Assembly (NCBI GenBank): GCA_016617855.1
Contig: JAECUM010096240.1
Span: 21,121 to 85,120 of the forward strand
DNA from: Megalonaias nervosa
Taxonomy: Eukaryota > Mollusca > Bivalvia > Unionida > Unionidae
Direction: 5' to 3'
DNA: 64,000 bases
Both the position numbers and the translations under genes were made by a program. This document shows, piece by piece, positions 35,513-48,599 of the stretch (positions are counted from its first letter, which is position 1; each line of letters starts with the position of its first letter). Under the pieces are notes generated by a model. That model saw nothing but the letters and a program-made list of their open reading frames with translations, was not told the origin of the DNA and did not search any database.

Positions 35513-35559
35513 AAACTATTGGTGTCAGGAACAATCATGTTTTCCTTTTTTATTGAAAT

Positions 35560-36480
35560 ATTATCAAAATAAATGTGTTGAAGGACAGGGATTTTATCAA
35601 CAGGTACTTTTGCAGTGTTGAATCAACATTGAAATACTGTATTGGTAATGGAGACTGGTTTCAGTTATTTATGACATTTACCATTAATTTTTAAAACCAA
35701 CTTGAAACCAGTCTGTTTTTCTAGCTGTCCTTCTGTAGCAATTCAGTGCTAACCACTTCTGTTGAAAACATTCGAGTCCAGTAACAAAATTAGACCTCAT
35801 ATTAAGTATCCATTAATCGGGGGTGGAGATAAAGAATCAGAAATGGTTAATCATATTTTTTCATACTACAGAATGCTGTTTTTGTTTCCTTATATAGTAA
35901 CATTGCTAAAAAATGTTGTATGTCTGTATTGACACATACTGTACATGCCAAGTTTTCTGCTACCAAATCAAGAAGATCAGTGTTTACAATCTAGGAGATT
36001 GTGCCCAAAACAGGGAGATTAGGACAACGACCATTTGTCATAAATCTAAATGTGAAAGTACACATCATACCAGAACTAAGTAATTTAACTACAATGAATA
36101 ATAGTTACTCAACTTTATTAATTTTCTGATACATTATTTTCACTACGCTTCAAATGTTTAAATTTGTCTGTTGTTGAAATGGCAAACATATTTTGTTTTT
36201 TTTTCAGTTGCATATTTTCCTTTGAATCCACTAGCATACATTTCAGCACCGTACCAAAATTACTATTTCCAAAGAGTTTCAAGAACTGTTTTATACTTGT
36301 CAGGTTGCCTGCAAACTGTTATAACAACTCCTTACTCAGTATTTAAAGATTGATGAGTAAAACAACTTAAGTATGTACAATAAATGCATCAGCTTGTGTC
36401 ACGAGTCATGATTTGATTGGTTTTCAGGTTGATAACAACTTGATTGTTGGATTACAACAGTCCTAAAACAGTCATTTGAA
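35560..36480 (+). other. TRAF7 intron, no feature recognised
   Basis: AT-rich with short chance ORFs. Confidence 0.4.
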
Positions 36481-36620
36481 TGTTGTTTAGCTGGAAATAC
36501 CTATGCTTGGCTGGTATTGTTTAAGTTGGAAATACCTGCTTGGCGGATGTTGTTTAGTTGGAAATACCTATGCTTTGGCAGATGCTTTTTTTAAGTTCAT
36601 GATGCTTGGCAGATTCATGA
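36480..36620. repeat. short tandem repeat GTTTAGTTGGAAATACCT
   Basis: Three to four units of about 37 bp, TGTTTAGTTGGAAATACCTA, TGCTTGGCAGAT. Confidence 0.65.
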
Positions 36621-36745
36621 TTTCTGAGAGTTTTTGTGAGCAAATCAGCAGATCAAAAGATTGGGGGCAAAATGAAAAGACAACTGGACAATCTGTGAGA
36701 TTTGGTGTGTATGTTGGCAGGTTGTTAAATCTAGCTGAGTGTACT

Positions 36746-36955
36746 ACACTATGTACTCACTTATGAGTCCAACTGCAAACTGCACAGACTCAGACCTGCC
36801 ATTGCATGATGCGCTGGGTCTGGGTCTGTGCAGTTTATTAGGAGTAATCAGTTGAACAAACAACACAGACCCTGATCTGCAGGTGCATTATGCTAGGGCA
36901 GATCAGGGTCTTTTGTTGTTTGCAATTTGACTTGACTTATAAATGAGTATATGTG
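36746..36955. mobile_element. two-hairpin MITE, copy 3
   Basis: Same order as copies 1 and 2: GTACTCACTTATGAGTCC, AACTGCACAGACTCAGACC with GGGTCTGTGCAGTTT, then CAAACAACACAGACCCTG with GATCAGGGTCTTTTGTTG, ending GAGTATATGTG and a flanking TA. The left end is worn. Confidence 0.78.
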
Positions 36956-37079
36956 TAGTTGGAGTTAGATAGGGATCTATGTCATTTCAATGTATTGTGT
37001 ATGAACATGTATAAGAACCAGTAAAAACTGAATTCCTATTATTGCAAGTTTCTTCTGAACAAGGTTTCAGTTTTAATTC

Positions 37080-37500
37080 ACCTTCTCCTAATGTGTTTCA
37101 GTTAAACTTTATTTTCCATACACTGTGTGAGAACCATACTTTATGATGTGTTTCATCTAAACTTTACTTTCCGTACACTGTGTGAGAACCATTCTTCATG
37201 ATGTATTTCATCTAATCTTTATTTCCATACACTTTGTGAGAACATACTTCATGATGTATTTCATCTAATCTTTATTTTCCATACACTGCGTGAGAACCAA
37301 ACTTATTGATATATTTCATTTAAACTTTAATTTCCGTACACTGCATGAGAACCAAACTTCATGATGTATTTCATTTAAACTTTATTTTCCTTACACTGCG
37401 TGAGAACCATACTTAACGATATATTTCATGTAAACTTTATTTTCCGTACACTGCACGAGAACCATACTTAATGATGTATTTCATTTTAACTTTGCCATAC
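37080..37500. repeat. 55-bp tandem repeat, about seven copies
   Basis: The unit is GATGTATTTCATTTAAACTT, TATTTTCCGTACACTGCGTG, AGAACCATACTTA. Confidence 0.9.
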
Positions 37501-37509
37501 TTCATGAAG

Positions 37510-39350
37510 TGCTTATTACTTTCTAATTTGAGTGATAATTGTAGAGTTAAGAACAGAATGGTTGAAATTTAGTAAGTTTCTGCAATTGCTGCCATCATTA
37601 CATATGTAGTACAGTAAATCTAGACTTGGGAGCCCACCCTCTCAGCCACAAAGTGGTCTTTCAGTTGAAGTCACCACATTTTATTACAAATTGGTAAGTA
37701 CATTAAGAATCAGGTTGAATTAATGATCAGTTGTTTTCCAACACAACGGCCTTTCAAGTCAATAATTACGTATTATATTTGATGTACATGTATCATTCGG
37801 ACTATCTTGCTTTCACTTAAAACGAACTTTCATCAATATATAATTGCAGTTGCATCATTTGATAAATGTATGGAAGATTTCTATTGGTCAAAACAGAACC
37901 ATGTGATCAGATCCAGTTTGCATTTATTTCTGTATAAACTGTACGGAGAACTACTTTATACTTCTATAAATAGCATCACGTGCAAAGTAACTAATGTAAA
38001 CACTGAATCGGAAGGCATACACACTGCATGCCTTTGAAATGAAATAGAAATGGTGGGTTCATTTTTTATTTAGAAATTTAATTGATTTGACATAATCAAC
38101 TAACAAATAATCTTTATAACCTTTCTGAAGATAAATAATTCTTTCATTAAGTTTGAAAAAAGGCAGGAAAACTCAAAATCTGCCAAGAAGAACACTGGGG
38201 CTGTGTTGTACAGAACTGTCACTGCATCTCATTATAAATGAATTTACAACTATTAGTAAATTAATAGAGGGATTGGGAGGAGGGGCATTCAAAAACTAAC
38301 ATTATAATGATTGGATTCACAATTGTCTACAATGTAAAATGCCAGCCTTGATAATTATGATGTCGGGGGTGGGGTGGAGGGTTAAAGATCCAGCTACTCC
38401 CCCATGGTAACTGTCATGGTTAATGTCTTGCACTGTTTGACTATTGGACCCCCATCACTATAACAATTTGTCGATAACCTTAATTTTATTTGTAGGTAAC
38501 ACCAGTAGGTAGCCTAAACTGTTAATGAACAGTAAAATAGATTTAAAGAAATGAATTTGGTTACTCATGTGGCTTGACAATAACAATTCAGCCAAGTTAT
38601 AATGAACTCGTGAGAGCATCAAATCCAAGAGTCATTCATATGTCAAAGAAAACAACACAGCCTTTGCTTTGAATATTGAACTTCTACTCTGATCACATAT
38701 GCCAATTTAGATTAAGACCATGCTGTTGAATGTACAGAGCCTTACATCGCCTACCATTGGTTGAGTTACTTTTATAATGTTGATGTAGCTACTACATTGC
38801 AGATGGAGAATCTCCTGTTCAATAAATAGCTACGCAGCAGACGCCCTCAACAAGAATTCATTTGCTAAAATAAAACTGTCAAACTGATAGGAAATACCTT
38901 TTTAAAAAATATAAAATAACAATAAATAAATAAATAAAACTATAACGATTTGCAGTTATAAGAGTTTAATGTTGTTTTTTTTTGAGTTTGTGATGGTATA
39001 AACTGTCAGTTGCCAACTCACACAGCTTACATAACATCCTTTTTTGGCGTTATTTGCTGTGTGATTCAGCAAAAAACAACATTAATCTCTTAAATATCTC
39101 ATGCATGACACTTAATAGTGCTTTTGTCCAAATGTTAAATAATATCCCTCAATCAGTTGAAACATCCTTACACCAGATGTAGCAATACAATCCTTAAAAA
39201 GGAATTTTTAAAGCATATGTTTATTGTCGCATATAATGTCATAGTATTTTTTGATGACTACCTTACTAATTTACTCTCCTGTCCTTGCGCAGGAAAGCAG
39301 CTTTTAATTCTCAGGATCTACTGTTTACTCCCACATTCAGTCACATATTC
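37510..39350 (+). other. TRAF7 intron, no feature recognised
   Basis: AT-rich. Several short ORFs, none with motifs. A pair of diverged inverted segments around 38940-39100 (TTAATGTTGTTTTTT against AAAAAACAACATTAATC) may be an old foldback element. Confidence 0.4.
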
Positions 39351-39361
39351 CTATACATGTA

Positions 39362-39576
39362 CCATATAAACTCGCTTATAAGATGAGTCCAACTGCAATC
39401 TGCACAAACCTAGATCTGCTGGCTCATTATGTGCCAGCAGATTGGGTCTGTGCAGTTTGTTTAAAGTAATCAGCAGAAAAACAACACAAACCCTAATCTG
39501 CAAGTGCATTATGCTAAAGCAGATATGGATCTTTGTTATTTGTAGTTTGACTAAACTTACAAGTGAGTATATATGG
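39362..39576. mobile_element. two-hairpin MITE, copy 4
   Basis: TA|CCATATAAACTCGCTTATAAG at the left and GTGAGTATATATGG|TA at the right. The hairpins TGCACAAACCTAGATCTGC with ATTGGGTCTGTGCAGTTT, and ACAACACAAACCCTAATCTG with GCAGATATGGATCTTTG, are intact in outline. It lies about 160 bp before TRAF7 exon e. A 3' remnant of the same family is likely at 47803-47853. Confidence 0.8.
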
Positions 39577-39734
39577 TAATTCACCATCAACATCCAATTA
39601 GGGTGAAAGTTTGATTGTTATGAATATGCTAGCCTTTGATAACAAGTTTATTAAATGGACTTTTGATTGGAAATAATTTTATAGCTGCATTTAATGTTAA
39701 AAGGTTTCATGCAGCATTTTTTCTCTTTTTATAG

Positions 39735-39777
39735 CATACATATTGTCGCAGATGTGTCACAAACAGGCATCAGAATG
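39735..39777 (+). CDS. TRAF7: TRAF7 exon e (RING core micro-exon)
   Basis: A 43-nt exon encoding HTYCRRCVTNRHQN plus one base. It supplies the His and the central CxxC of the RING, which follow directly on SCG from the previous exon. The acceptor is TTTTTATAG and the donor GTAAGT; it ends in phase 1. It was missed by simple ORF calling because of its length. The similarity to HTFCRRC of vertebrate TRAF7 makes it secure. Confidence 0.95.
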
Positions 39778-41030
39778 GTAAGTAATAATAATAGGAAAGC
39801 AGTTTACAGGCATCAGTTCTTTCTCTGTACAGGAAGCATTATTTTGATGTTTGGAACTGAATCTAGAGTTGTAGAAATGAAAGAAAAGTGTACATAAGTG
39901 AGATCCAGTGGTACATAACGTAGACCCAGATCTGTTGGAGTATTACAAAATTCCATATTGATCCATGCGTATACTTTGAACCCATGTGAAAGAATTGTAG
40001 AATTAAATCTAGCAACATACATTATAGGCGGGTAATTTTGTGGATGAAAAATGTTGTGCTTTTGGCAAAACAAATATTTTCTTTTCAGTTTTGGTGAGCT
40101 GTGTTTTAGCAATTGCAGTGAAAAAGAGGGCTTTATGTTGATAGGGATAACTTTGGTATTGTTATCATTTTAGCTTATACCCACATTTTTATTTTTAAAA
40201 TACAGAATTCCAGTTTGGAAACAAATTGTATAAACCTTCAGTTTTGGACTTAACCAATATAAAGACAGCTGTAGAAGATTGTATCCATAATTAGAATTAG
40301 TTCATTCTGTTAAATATCTAAGGTGGACAGATATTTTCCATGGATTCTAGCACAAAAATGTCAGCTTGTTAAGAGAGTAATTTCAAGTTGTGGTGGTGTA
40401 CTTAGTAAGGGACTAGACCAGGAGCAATCACATCAGGTGTAATGCAATCAAACACCCCTTGCAGTACAACATGGATGCAGATTTGTAATTGTTGTTTTTC
40501 TGTAGACAAAAAGAAACATGTAGCTCTACTAAACCTAGCTTTTCCAAGTTATTAATATGTGAATAGATTCAGTAGCTTGAACGTTATACAAATTCTGAAG
40601 AAAAAAAAGCTCAAATATGTAATTGGAGGAATATTGGTATTAATCATATTTCTTTCAGCAGATAATAAGATTGACAGGATTTATATTTATGGTATAACTC
40701 TGACAGCTAAATTGCTGAAAATCCTTCACTGAAAAAAAACTTCCACTTTAAAGTGTGATATGATTGCTGATCTGAATTTATGTTGTTCTTAGTTGTATGT
40801 ATGGCATTCATCACATACACTTCATTGACTTTAATGGAAGAACATGATTAAAAAAAAAAATAGTTATCAATAAACATAAAATTTTCTGATTAATTGTATT
40901 TCTTACAATCATACGAATTACTGACATATAAAACTCAAATAAAGGGGTTATATTGCAGATGGATTAAATCCGGAGACATCATTGCATGCCTGAGTCAAAT
41001 TACTTGTCAAAAAAGGACATTTATTGCAAA
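39778..41030 (+). other. TRAF7 intron, no feature recognised
   Basis: AT-rich with no repeat identified. Confidence 0.4.
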
Positions 41031-41037
41031 ATGACTG

Positions 41038-41160
41038 TCAGTTAATTAAAAAAATTAAAAGACTACTGGGGATTCCTGTTGATTAAAAAAATTAAAAGAC
41101 TATTGGGGATTCCTATTGATTAAAAAAATCAAAAGACTACTGGGGATTCCTGTTGATGTA
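41038..41160. repeat. 41-bp tandem repeat, three copies
   Basis: The unit GATTAAAAAAATTAAAAGAC, TACTGGGGATTCCTGTT is repeated almost without change. Confidence 0.92.
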
Positions 41161-41164
41161 GTCT

Positions 41165-42851
41165 GTAACCATATTCAGTGTAATTAGTCAGGTAGCTGTC
41201 AAATTTTTCATATAATTGACTTAACGGCCTGGCAATGAAAGTTGTGCAGATCTTGCTGTGTGCAGTTTGTAATTTGACAAACACTGGTCTGATGCTTCAA
41301 TACATGTGTGCATATATTCATGTATCCTAATATATAAGGGAGATAACACTGGTTCTGTACAATTTTGATTGATGGATGTCTTCAGAGATACAATTTCTGC
41401 ATCTTTTGTGTGTGAAATGGCATCATGAAAATGTCATTCTCCAGTTACAAGAGCTAGCATTAGTTTAAAGAGCGCCTTAAACAAATATAAGAAATCACCT
41501 CCATCAGTATTGGAATATCTGTATAATAAGAGCAGATTTGAAAATAATTGTTTGTCGAAAGTAGGCACACATTGGCCTTCCAGTATAAAGTGCATATAAA
41601 GCATAAAAGATAAACAAAACCAAAGTATAAAATCTGTTTCCCAGATGATTGTTATTATCCTAATTCAACTGTTTTTTTATTTACTTTCTTTGAATAATGA
41701 CATATTTATTTTCATTTCTTAAAATTACATATTTATTTTTATTTCTTTAATAAACAATCTATTTCTAATACACTTTTGAGTTTTCTTCATAGGCAATATC
41801 AGTACTTTGTAAGTACTGTATTAAAGTGTAGTTCTCTTTCATGAAGTGCACATGGACAAAGTGCATATCAGAGTTCTAGATAAATTGTGTATTTGTTTAT
41901 ATTTTTCATATAGAATTAATTTCATTCATTTAGAGTGTGCAAAACAATTTAATTTGAAGAATTTACTGCAAAGTTGTGCACCTTTTTTCCATTTGTAGGC
42001 AGTCAATATTTTATTATGGTAAATTTGATCAAAATAAACTATGCTATCAGGAAATGTTCCTAGTGTTCTTTGCACATATAAAATATTAATGCACAATCAT
42101 GGTAAGAGTAGTACATGATTAAGTACACCTTAAATTAGTCACATTTACTCAGATGTTTGACGCATTCTCAAAGACATGATGAATAGCTTGAGGATTACAA
42201 GTTTTTCTTTGCAAAGTATGGGTTGTATGGTGTTCAGAAAAATACCTCATTAAAATTTTAAAATAAACCAGTTTGTTCCAAATCAGATAATAAAATGCCA
42301 TTCTTCACGAAAATCTTATCTAGAGATTTGGCACATATGACTTCACAAATTAGGCACATATTCTTAATGTTCCAAGATGAAATGAGATGGTAGTTACAAG
42401 GAATATAAATCCTAGGATGCAAGCATATTCAGATGAATTTTGTAGGATGCAGTCCATTACAAATGCACCACGTATCTAACGCTTAATTTAAACTCAGAAA
42501 ATATTGTTTGAGATGGTTGTACAACCAGACACGCAAAGGCAGTTTTGAACAGTGAATTTGTGTGTACACTTCTTGTGTCTTATCATCCTTCTGACCTATA
42601 ATCACATACAGTAGGATATATAAAAACTTGAAATAATTCTTTTTCTTCTTCTTCTTTATGTGACAAATTGATGGTTGCTCACATTGTTTAGACTTCTGGA
42701 AATTTGTACCTTTGAGCATTTAAGCTTTCATAAATCCATCAGAAAACACAACATCATCTACTGTGCATTGACCCAAGTTATTTGCAGAGTACATGATATT
42801 TGTATTTTCAGTTTCATAGGATCTAAACAGCACTGTATTTATACATTGCAG
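41165..42851 (+). other. TRAF7 intron, no feature recognised
   Basis: AT-rich. A (CTT)n run lies near 42640. Confidence 0.4.
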
Positions 42852-43029
42852 AAACGTGCCCTGTTGATGGTCATAATTTGAACATTGTAGTTGCAAATAT
42901 TGCTGTATCAGAGCAGATAGCAGATTTACTGATACACTGTAAGTATGGCTGCCACCTAGCAGATGATGGGCAAGCATATGTTGTGGACCACACGTCATGT
43001 CCAGTTACACTTAGATTAGGGAACAGAAG
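42852..43029 (+). CDS. TRAF7: TRAF7 exon f (end of RING, start of TRAF zinc fingers)
   Basis: Completes a Glu codon and then reads TCPVDGHNLNIVVANIAVSE, the strongly conserved end of the RING (CPVD, with Asp at the last ligand position as in vertebrate TRAF7) and the following helix. It continues to LLIHCKYGC and a TSCPVTL stretch that opens the zinc-finger region. The acceptor is ATTGCAG and the donor GTAGGT; it ends in phase 2. Confidence 0.96.
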
Positions 43030-43071
43030 GTAGGTAAGACTGATCTATTGATCTATGAATTGACAAATTAT

Positions 43072-43400
43072 TATACCCCAACCTCAGTAGAGGCAGGGTA
43101 ATATAGTAATCTCTGTCCATCCGTCTGTCTATCCACACGACCTTTCAGCCATCACACGATCTCCTTGGTGCAGCTATTACCCCAGTTTTTGATGGAGTGC
43201 CATAAAACTTGGTAAATATTGTGGTTATCACCTGAAGATCCGTGTATCACTTTATTCCTACAAATTTTGTTGTGTGGCTTATTGCTATGGTACAAAATCA
43301 TTAGCAGTTTGTCTTGCAGTTTTTGATGGACTGCATAAAATGGGGTAAATATTATGGCTATCAACAGATGATGCACTTCTTGACAACTCACTCTGTGCCT
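43072..43400. repeat. dispersed-repeat-like segment with CCGTCTGTCTATCC
   Basis: The stretch CTGTCCATCCGTCTGTC followed by a duplicated block (CAGTTTTTGATGGAGTGCCA and CAGTTTTTGATGGACTGCAT about 130 bp apart) resembles dispersed repeats common in mollusc introns. No ends were identified. Confidence 0.4.
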
Positions 43401-43763
43401 GCAGTTTGCCTTTGTCCTAGTCTCCTTGTTTGAAAGACAAAATACTAACATTTTCACATAAGATTAAAAAGATTGTACAGTTCTTACAAATATACCATAA
43501 ATTCTAAACATGGCAATAATGAGTTTACAGCCTGTGAAGGATCCCCTGAATGACCACGCAAAAACGAAAATCTTAAAATGTTTAAACATAGGAAGCAAGG
43601 GAAAATTAAAGTTGTAGGCACATTGAATACAAGAAAAAAACAAACAAATCACAATTCTTAATCAAGGTTAAAGCATGCTTCATATTGGAAAGTGAATCAC
43701 AGTGAAAACATATATATGCACACATACATATATTCATGTATAAATTACCTTGCAAAAACAGAC

Positions 43764-43988
43764 CTTATATTTATATCATTTTACGGTTATGTACCTTATA
43801 TTTATATCATTTTATGGTTATGTACCTTATATTTGTATCATTTTACAGTTATGTACCTTATATTTATATCATTTTATGGTTATGTACCTTATATTAATAT
43901 CATTTTATGGTTATGTACTTTATATTTATATCAATTTACGGTTATGTACCTTATATTTATATCATTTTACGGTTATGTACCTTATAGC
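43764..43988. repeat. 31-bp tandem repeat, about seven copies
   Basis: The unit is CTTATATTTATATCATTTTA, CGGTTATGTAC. The repeat explains the Tyr/Ile-rich ORFs here. Confidence 0.95.
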
Positions 43989-43994
43989 TAGTAA

Positions 43995-45185
43995 TTAATA
44001 TATTTACATAGACTGACATTTATATGTGGATAGTAAGTAAAATTCCTCTTTTTTTTCACTCAGAATTAAATCCTTCAGAACATTCACGTTTTCTGTAGTA
44101 ATCCCTGTCATCAGACCAGAACACCTGCGTCTCTATCATCGATTGACCCTTTCTTTAAATTTCTGATGCATGCGTGGAAGGCAGCATCACTTCACTACCA
44201 TAAATGAAAAAAAAAGCTCTCACTTGTCTATTCAATAGGCAAGGATGAATGGTAACTACAGTTGACCATACGATGGACAATTAATTTAAAAAAAAAAAAT
44301 GTACCCAGATAAAATAGTAGCTGAAATTTCAAAGAAAACATTACCTTTGAAGCACCAATTGTTACGAAAACGTACTAAGCAAATGGGAAAATAATCAGTC
44401 TCAATCATGCAATACAATTTTTTGATGTTGCCGCCACATTAAGAAATGGGCATTTCTTTGGTTCTCCAAAGCTGTCCTTTAGCAGTGACTTCAATAATGC
44501 ATGCACGTTTCATCAAAGAAAGCCAACTACAATCTTCAGTAAAAACACAGAACCTTTCTTCAAAGGAAGCCATTACTGAACTTAAATAAAAGCAATGGAA
44601 TCTGATGGATTGTTTCATTTGCCAACGTGACTGGAACATTTTTACTGTGCCGTGAAAGTTTCCTTTTTACAGGAAAAAAGTTTATGCTTACGAACTCTAC
44701 CGACGGCGCTTAAAACATAAACTTTTACCGACTTCGGACGTACTTAAAAAGTAAATGTGCTTCAGCATTCGTTACGTGATTGTGCTAATTTTTTCCGCTG
44801 AATTTAGACCTGTATGACCTGTGACAAAATTATTGAATATTTTAAATCTGTGTGTGCGCATATTTTCGATGGAATTACTTGTATTGTGGATTCATTGTAT
44901 GTGATGTGATTCGTGGGTGAGTACACAGTGTTGATACTTTATTCTTTGCTATGCATTAGACATGTATATATAAACAGTATACACGTATATATACCAATGC
45001 GTGGTTCTCTGAATAAAGTAAAATATTATATATGCCTTCTCTGTTTTCACTACAGGTGTATTTCTCATTTAATATGCATCGATTTAAGATGAAAACTGTG
45101 CCAATGAAGCACGTATTTTTGTGCCTGCATTTATTACCTACCCCCCCCCCTTTTTTCAGGTACATGCATCATTTTCTTCTGTTAA
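43995..45185 (+). other. TRAF7 intron, no feature recognised
   Basis: A short inverted pair near 44665-44740 (AAGTTTATG with CATAAACTT, and a GACGGCGCTTAA patch) is the only structure noticed. Confidence 0.4.
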
Positions 45186-45189
45186 CTGA

Positions 45190-45276
45190 CCTGGTTGCTT
45201 ATAACACGGTTTGGTGTATAACCCGGTCGGGTTCTATGGCTCCCAACTACCGTGTTATAGCGGGGTCACACTGTAT
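45190..45276. mobile_element. fragment of a pogo-like TIR element
   Basis: CCGTGTTATAGCGGGGTCAC followed by ACTG|TA is a typical inner-to-outer TIR end. The upstream TATAACACGG and TATAACCCGG fit the same vocabulary. The other end was not found. Confidence 0.5.
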
Positions 45277-45299
45277 ATATATATATCTTACATAGTATC

Positions 45300-48000
45300 T
45301 GCTTGTTATTTGAAGAAAAAGAACTTGTTGAAACTATTATTAAGTTAGGCCAAATTGTCTTTCAAGTTGGGATGAATTGTCTTTCTTGGGCCCAATTGTC
45401 TTTGGGCCAAATTGACTATAATCTGGCATAAATGGTACAACTTTCCCATCCCTCACCCTGTTTGATCCTGCAGCTTTTATCTACTTTTTTTACTGGTAAA
45501 CAGGGTCTTTCAGAAAAAAGATAGAACCATTTTGTCCCATCATCACTCTTTTGGTTAAATCCGTATGCAACACAGTGCACCATGTGTGCTGTACAAAAAC
45601 ATGATTGTAAGATACATTACATAGACATTTACATGGGAAAATTAAACACTTGAATGGCTTGGTTGAATAGAAGGGATAAATGTAGGTCATATCTATTTCT
45701 GGCATATGGAAACTACCGATTGTTTACAGAGATTGCTAAATAAGTTTTTCATTTAAAAAAGTGGATTTTTAAGTCTAATGAAACACTTTTATGGTGTGCA
45801 TACACAACAAATGCATTTTTTTAATGACTATAAAAATATCACACGTTTTGTACAATATATATGGCCAGTGACCTTTAAGGACTTATTTTCCTGTCTTGCT
45901 TTGAAAGTTTCTCCTCGTAGATTTTCCAATTCATTCCATAGATCCCCAGTCTCTTTTGAAATGTTCCGTTTTAATTCTTCTTTCATATTTTCCAGAGAAT
46001 CATTCATTCCAGCTTAAGTAACAATTTATTTTAGTTTTTGGTCTTTGTTTCTTTAAAACCACTTTTCTAGGGCCATTAATAGTATTTAAGAATACATTTT
46101 GTAACCATTCCTAACAAAAATATTGTCATTTGCACTCACAGTGAATGTATTTCCTATGTAATGATTTTTATTTGTGAGATATTATATTGTCAACCTGGAT
46201 ATAATGCTCAATTATTTTGTATCAAAAACTGTGTCATGTATGAATTGCTGGTACCTTGAAGTACTCTTATCTCTCTCTCCCTCCCCCCCCCACTTTTGTT
46301 TATAAATCTAAATTTCAGTCCGATAACATATTCAAACCTTTGTGGACAACCAAACACAGCTTATTTATATATCTTCATGTCAGTGAACAATGTGTCACTG
46401 TTTATACCTGGCATAAGTAATACACACTATGGAGGTGTACATTACATTACATGACCATGCAGAGTTTGGATAGCGGATATGTTTATCTTGTATACATTTA
46501 TTGCTTATGAGGAACGAATAATAGGAATAAATGAGAACAATGCATGGTTAACTTCGTTCAGTTTATTATCAAATAAGCATGTTATTTACTTTCTTTGTTG
46601 TGACAATTGGGGGCACAGATTCAACACAAACTGTTTCATTTCTGTGAGTTTTGGGACATTTGATTTAGGTGAAAATAAGTTTAGCCATTACTTATGGGAT
46701 AGGAAAAAAATAATTTGTATTGTCTAGTTCCAGGCTATACAATAAAGATGACGATGGTGGATTTCAGAACTATATTTAATGTCTCAGACAATGAGGATGA
46801 ATTCTTGGGCCTTGTACCAGATGATATTATAGTAATAGTCACATGGGTCACGTATGCACATTTACTCATTTTAAATTAAATACAGATTTTTCTTTTAAAA
46901 TTTAATGCTAGTTTTCTTTAATCAAAGTCTATTCAGTCCTGATTATTGAATGCTCTGCACCTTAACTGTCATCAAGAAACTTCAAGACGAAAATTATTGA
47001 TCTCAGTGGTCTTGTACAGTGGTGGCCATGTACTAAACTTTAGTCAAGAAAAGAGTACATCAAGTGGAATTGTCACAGTATAGGGTAGTATGAATTTGTT
47101 TGTTAATACGTGTAGCTTTCATTGTGACATCACAGCGTGAGACATTCAACCCAGATTTGTACTGGATCACACCTTTAGATTCATTTCATCCCAAAAATGT
47201 CTACATGCTTTAACATTAATTTTGCCATATGCACTTTTCGGGGCATCTAAATAATGACCTTCCAAAGGAATGTGGTTGTATAAGAATCCAAATGAAGTGA
47301 ATGCTTGCCACTTAAAGCAATGTAGAATCAAATTCTAAAAAATTACACCCATCACTGTAATATTTGGTTTTGAATGCCTACATGACCTATGTGACTTGTT
47401 TTATAGAAAGAGACAGAATCTGTGCCTGTACTTTCATTCTTTATTTGTACAGATGTATGGAATTAACATATCATGGGATTTTTTGAATAATTTTCAGCTA
47501 TTTTTATAACAGTAAGTATGTTATATTAGAATTATTGGATTTGTCATATAAAAGGATTTAAAATGTCATGCATTATGGATTTCTGTGGATTTTATTACAG
47601 GATGATGGACAAAATCCATCCATCCATCCATTCATCCAGGTTTTGCTTGTTTGTTTGTTTGTTGTTTTTTTTTTCCAATGTGCTACGCAGACTCACAATG
47701 ACAAGTCACCCCATTACAGATAGATTTGACTTGCAAAATAAACTCTAGCTTATAGGAAGGTAAAAAAGAAATTAGTTTTTTGTAGCCTTATAAATAATGG
47801 GAGAGGAGTTTGACTTGTTGAGTCGTCTTTTAAGTGAGTATATATGATAATCATTTTTACTAGCTAAGTATCAATATTATGATTGAAAAGATGTCCCAAA
47901 ACTTTACTCAAAAAGAGAGAACATACAGTCGACACAAAACATTAATTTAAAAATGAATATATGGCGTCCAAACTTATACTTTGTGTCAATATATACTGTA
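45300..48000 (+). other. TRAF7 intron, no major feature
   Basis: AT-rich. Contains (ATCC)n and (TTTG)n short runs at 47608-47670 and a possible remnant of the two-hairpin MITE at 47803-47853. No coding signal. Confidence 0.4.
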
Positions 48001-48599
48001 AGTACAGTAAATAAAATCAGCGTTTTTCTTACAAAAACATTCCCCAATCACATTAATGCAAACAAAGCCGTAAGGTCCACTATCTATCAGATCCAGCAGC
48101 TGGAAAGATGAAAACTGTAGCTTTCCCATCTATATAGTATATAGACAAAGGAAAGAAACTCTTACACGTTGCTTCCCCTCACCACTGCTTGGTGGGTACT
48201 CGCATCTAGTTGTTTACCAGTCTACCTTTTGCTGTGTTACAATCAAAATCATCTCACATTGCTCTCAGAAACTTACAAGATCTTTTTTTCAGTCTAATCA
48301 TTAAAAGGTGGCATGTAATATTGTGTTTTAAGGTTTCCACAAAGGACTGGTAACCTTTTATGTGAATTTTCATTGATAGTTTTTTTTTAATATTTTTTAA
48401 TTTTGTGGACCTGAAAGTCACATGTGGTACTGGTCCATGTCTTAATATTTTCTCAGTTGTGTTATCACAGGTGCTGTTGTTTGTTTGTTTAAATGTTTTG
48501 GTTATTATATCCTTTTTTTATATTTATTGTATTTTCTTCAGAAAACAATACTCAAAATGCAAGATGTTTAATGTAACCTAGTTAGCTGTTTTTATTTGG

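Noticed and set aside
43692..43998. Two overlapping Tyr-rich ORFs of 99 and 82 codons
   Set aside because: Generated by a 31-bp tandem repeat.
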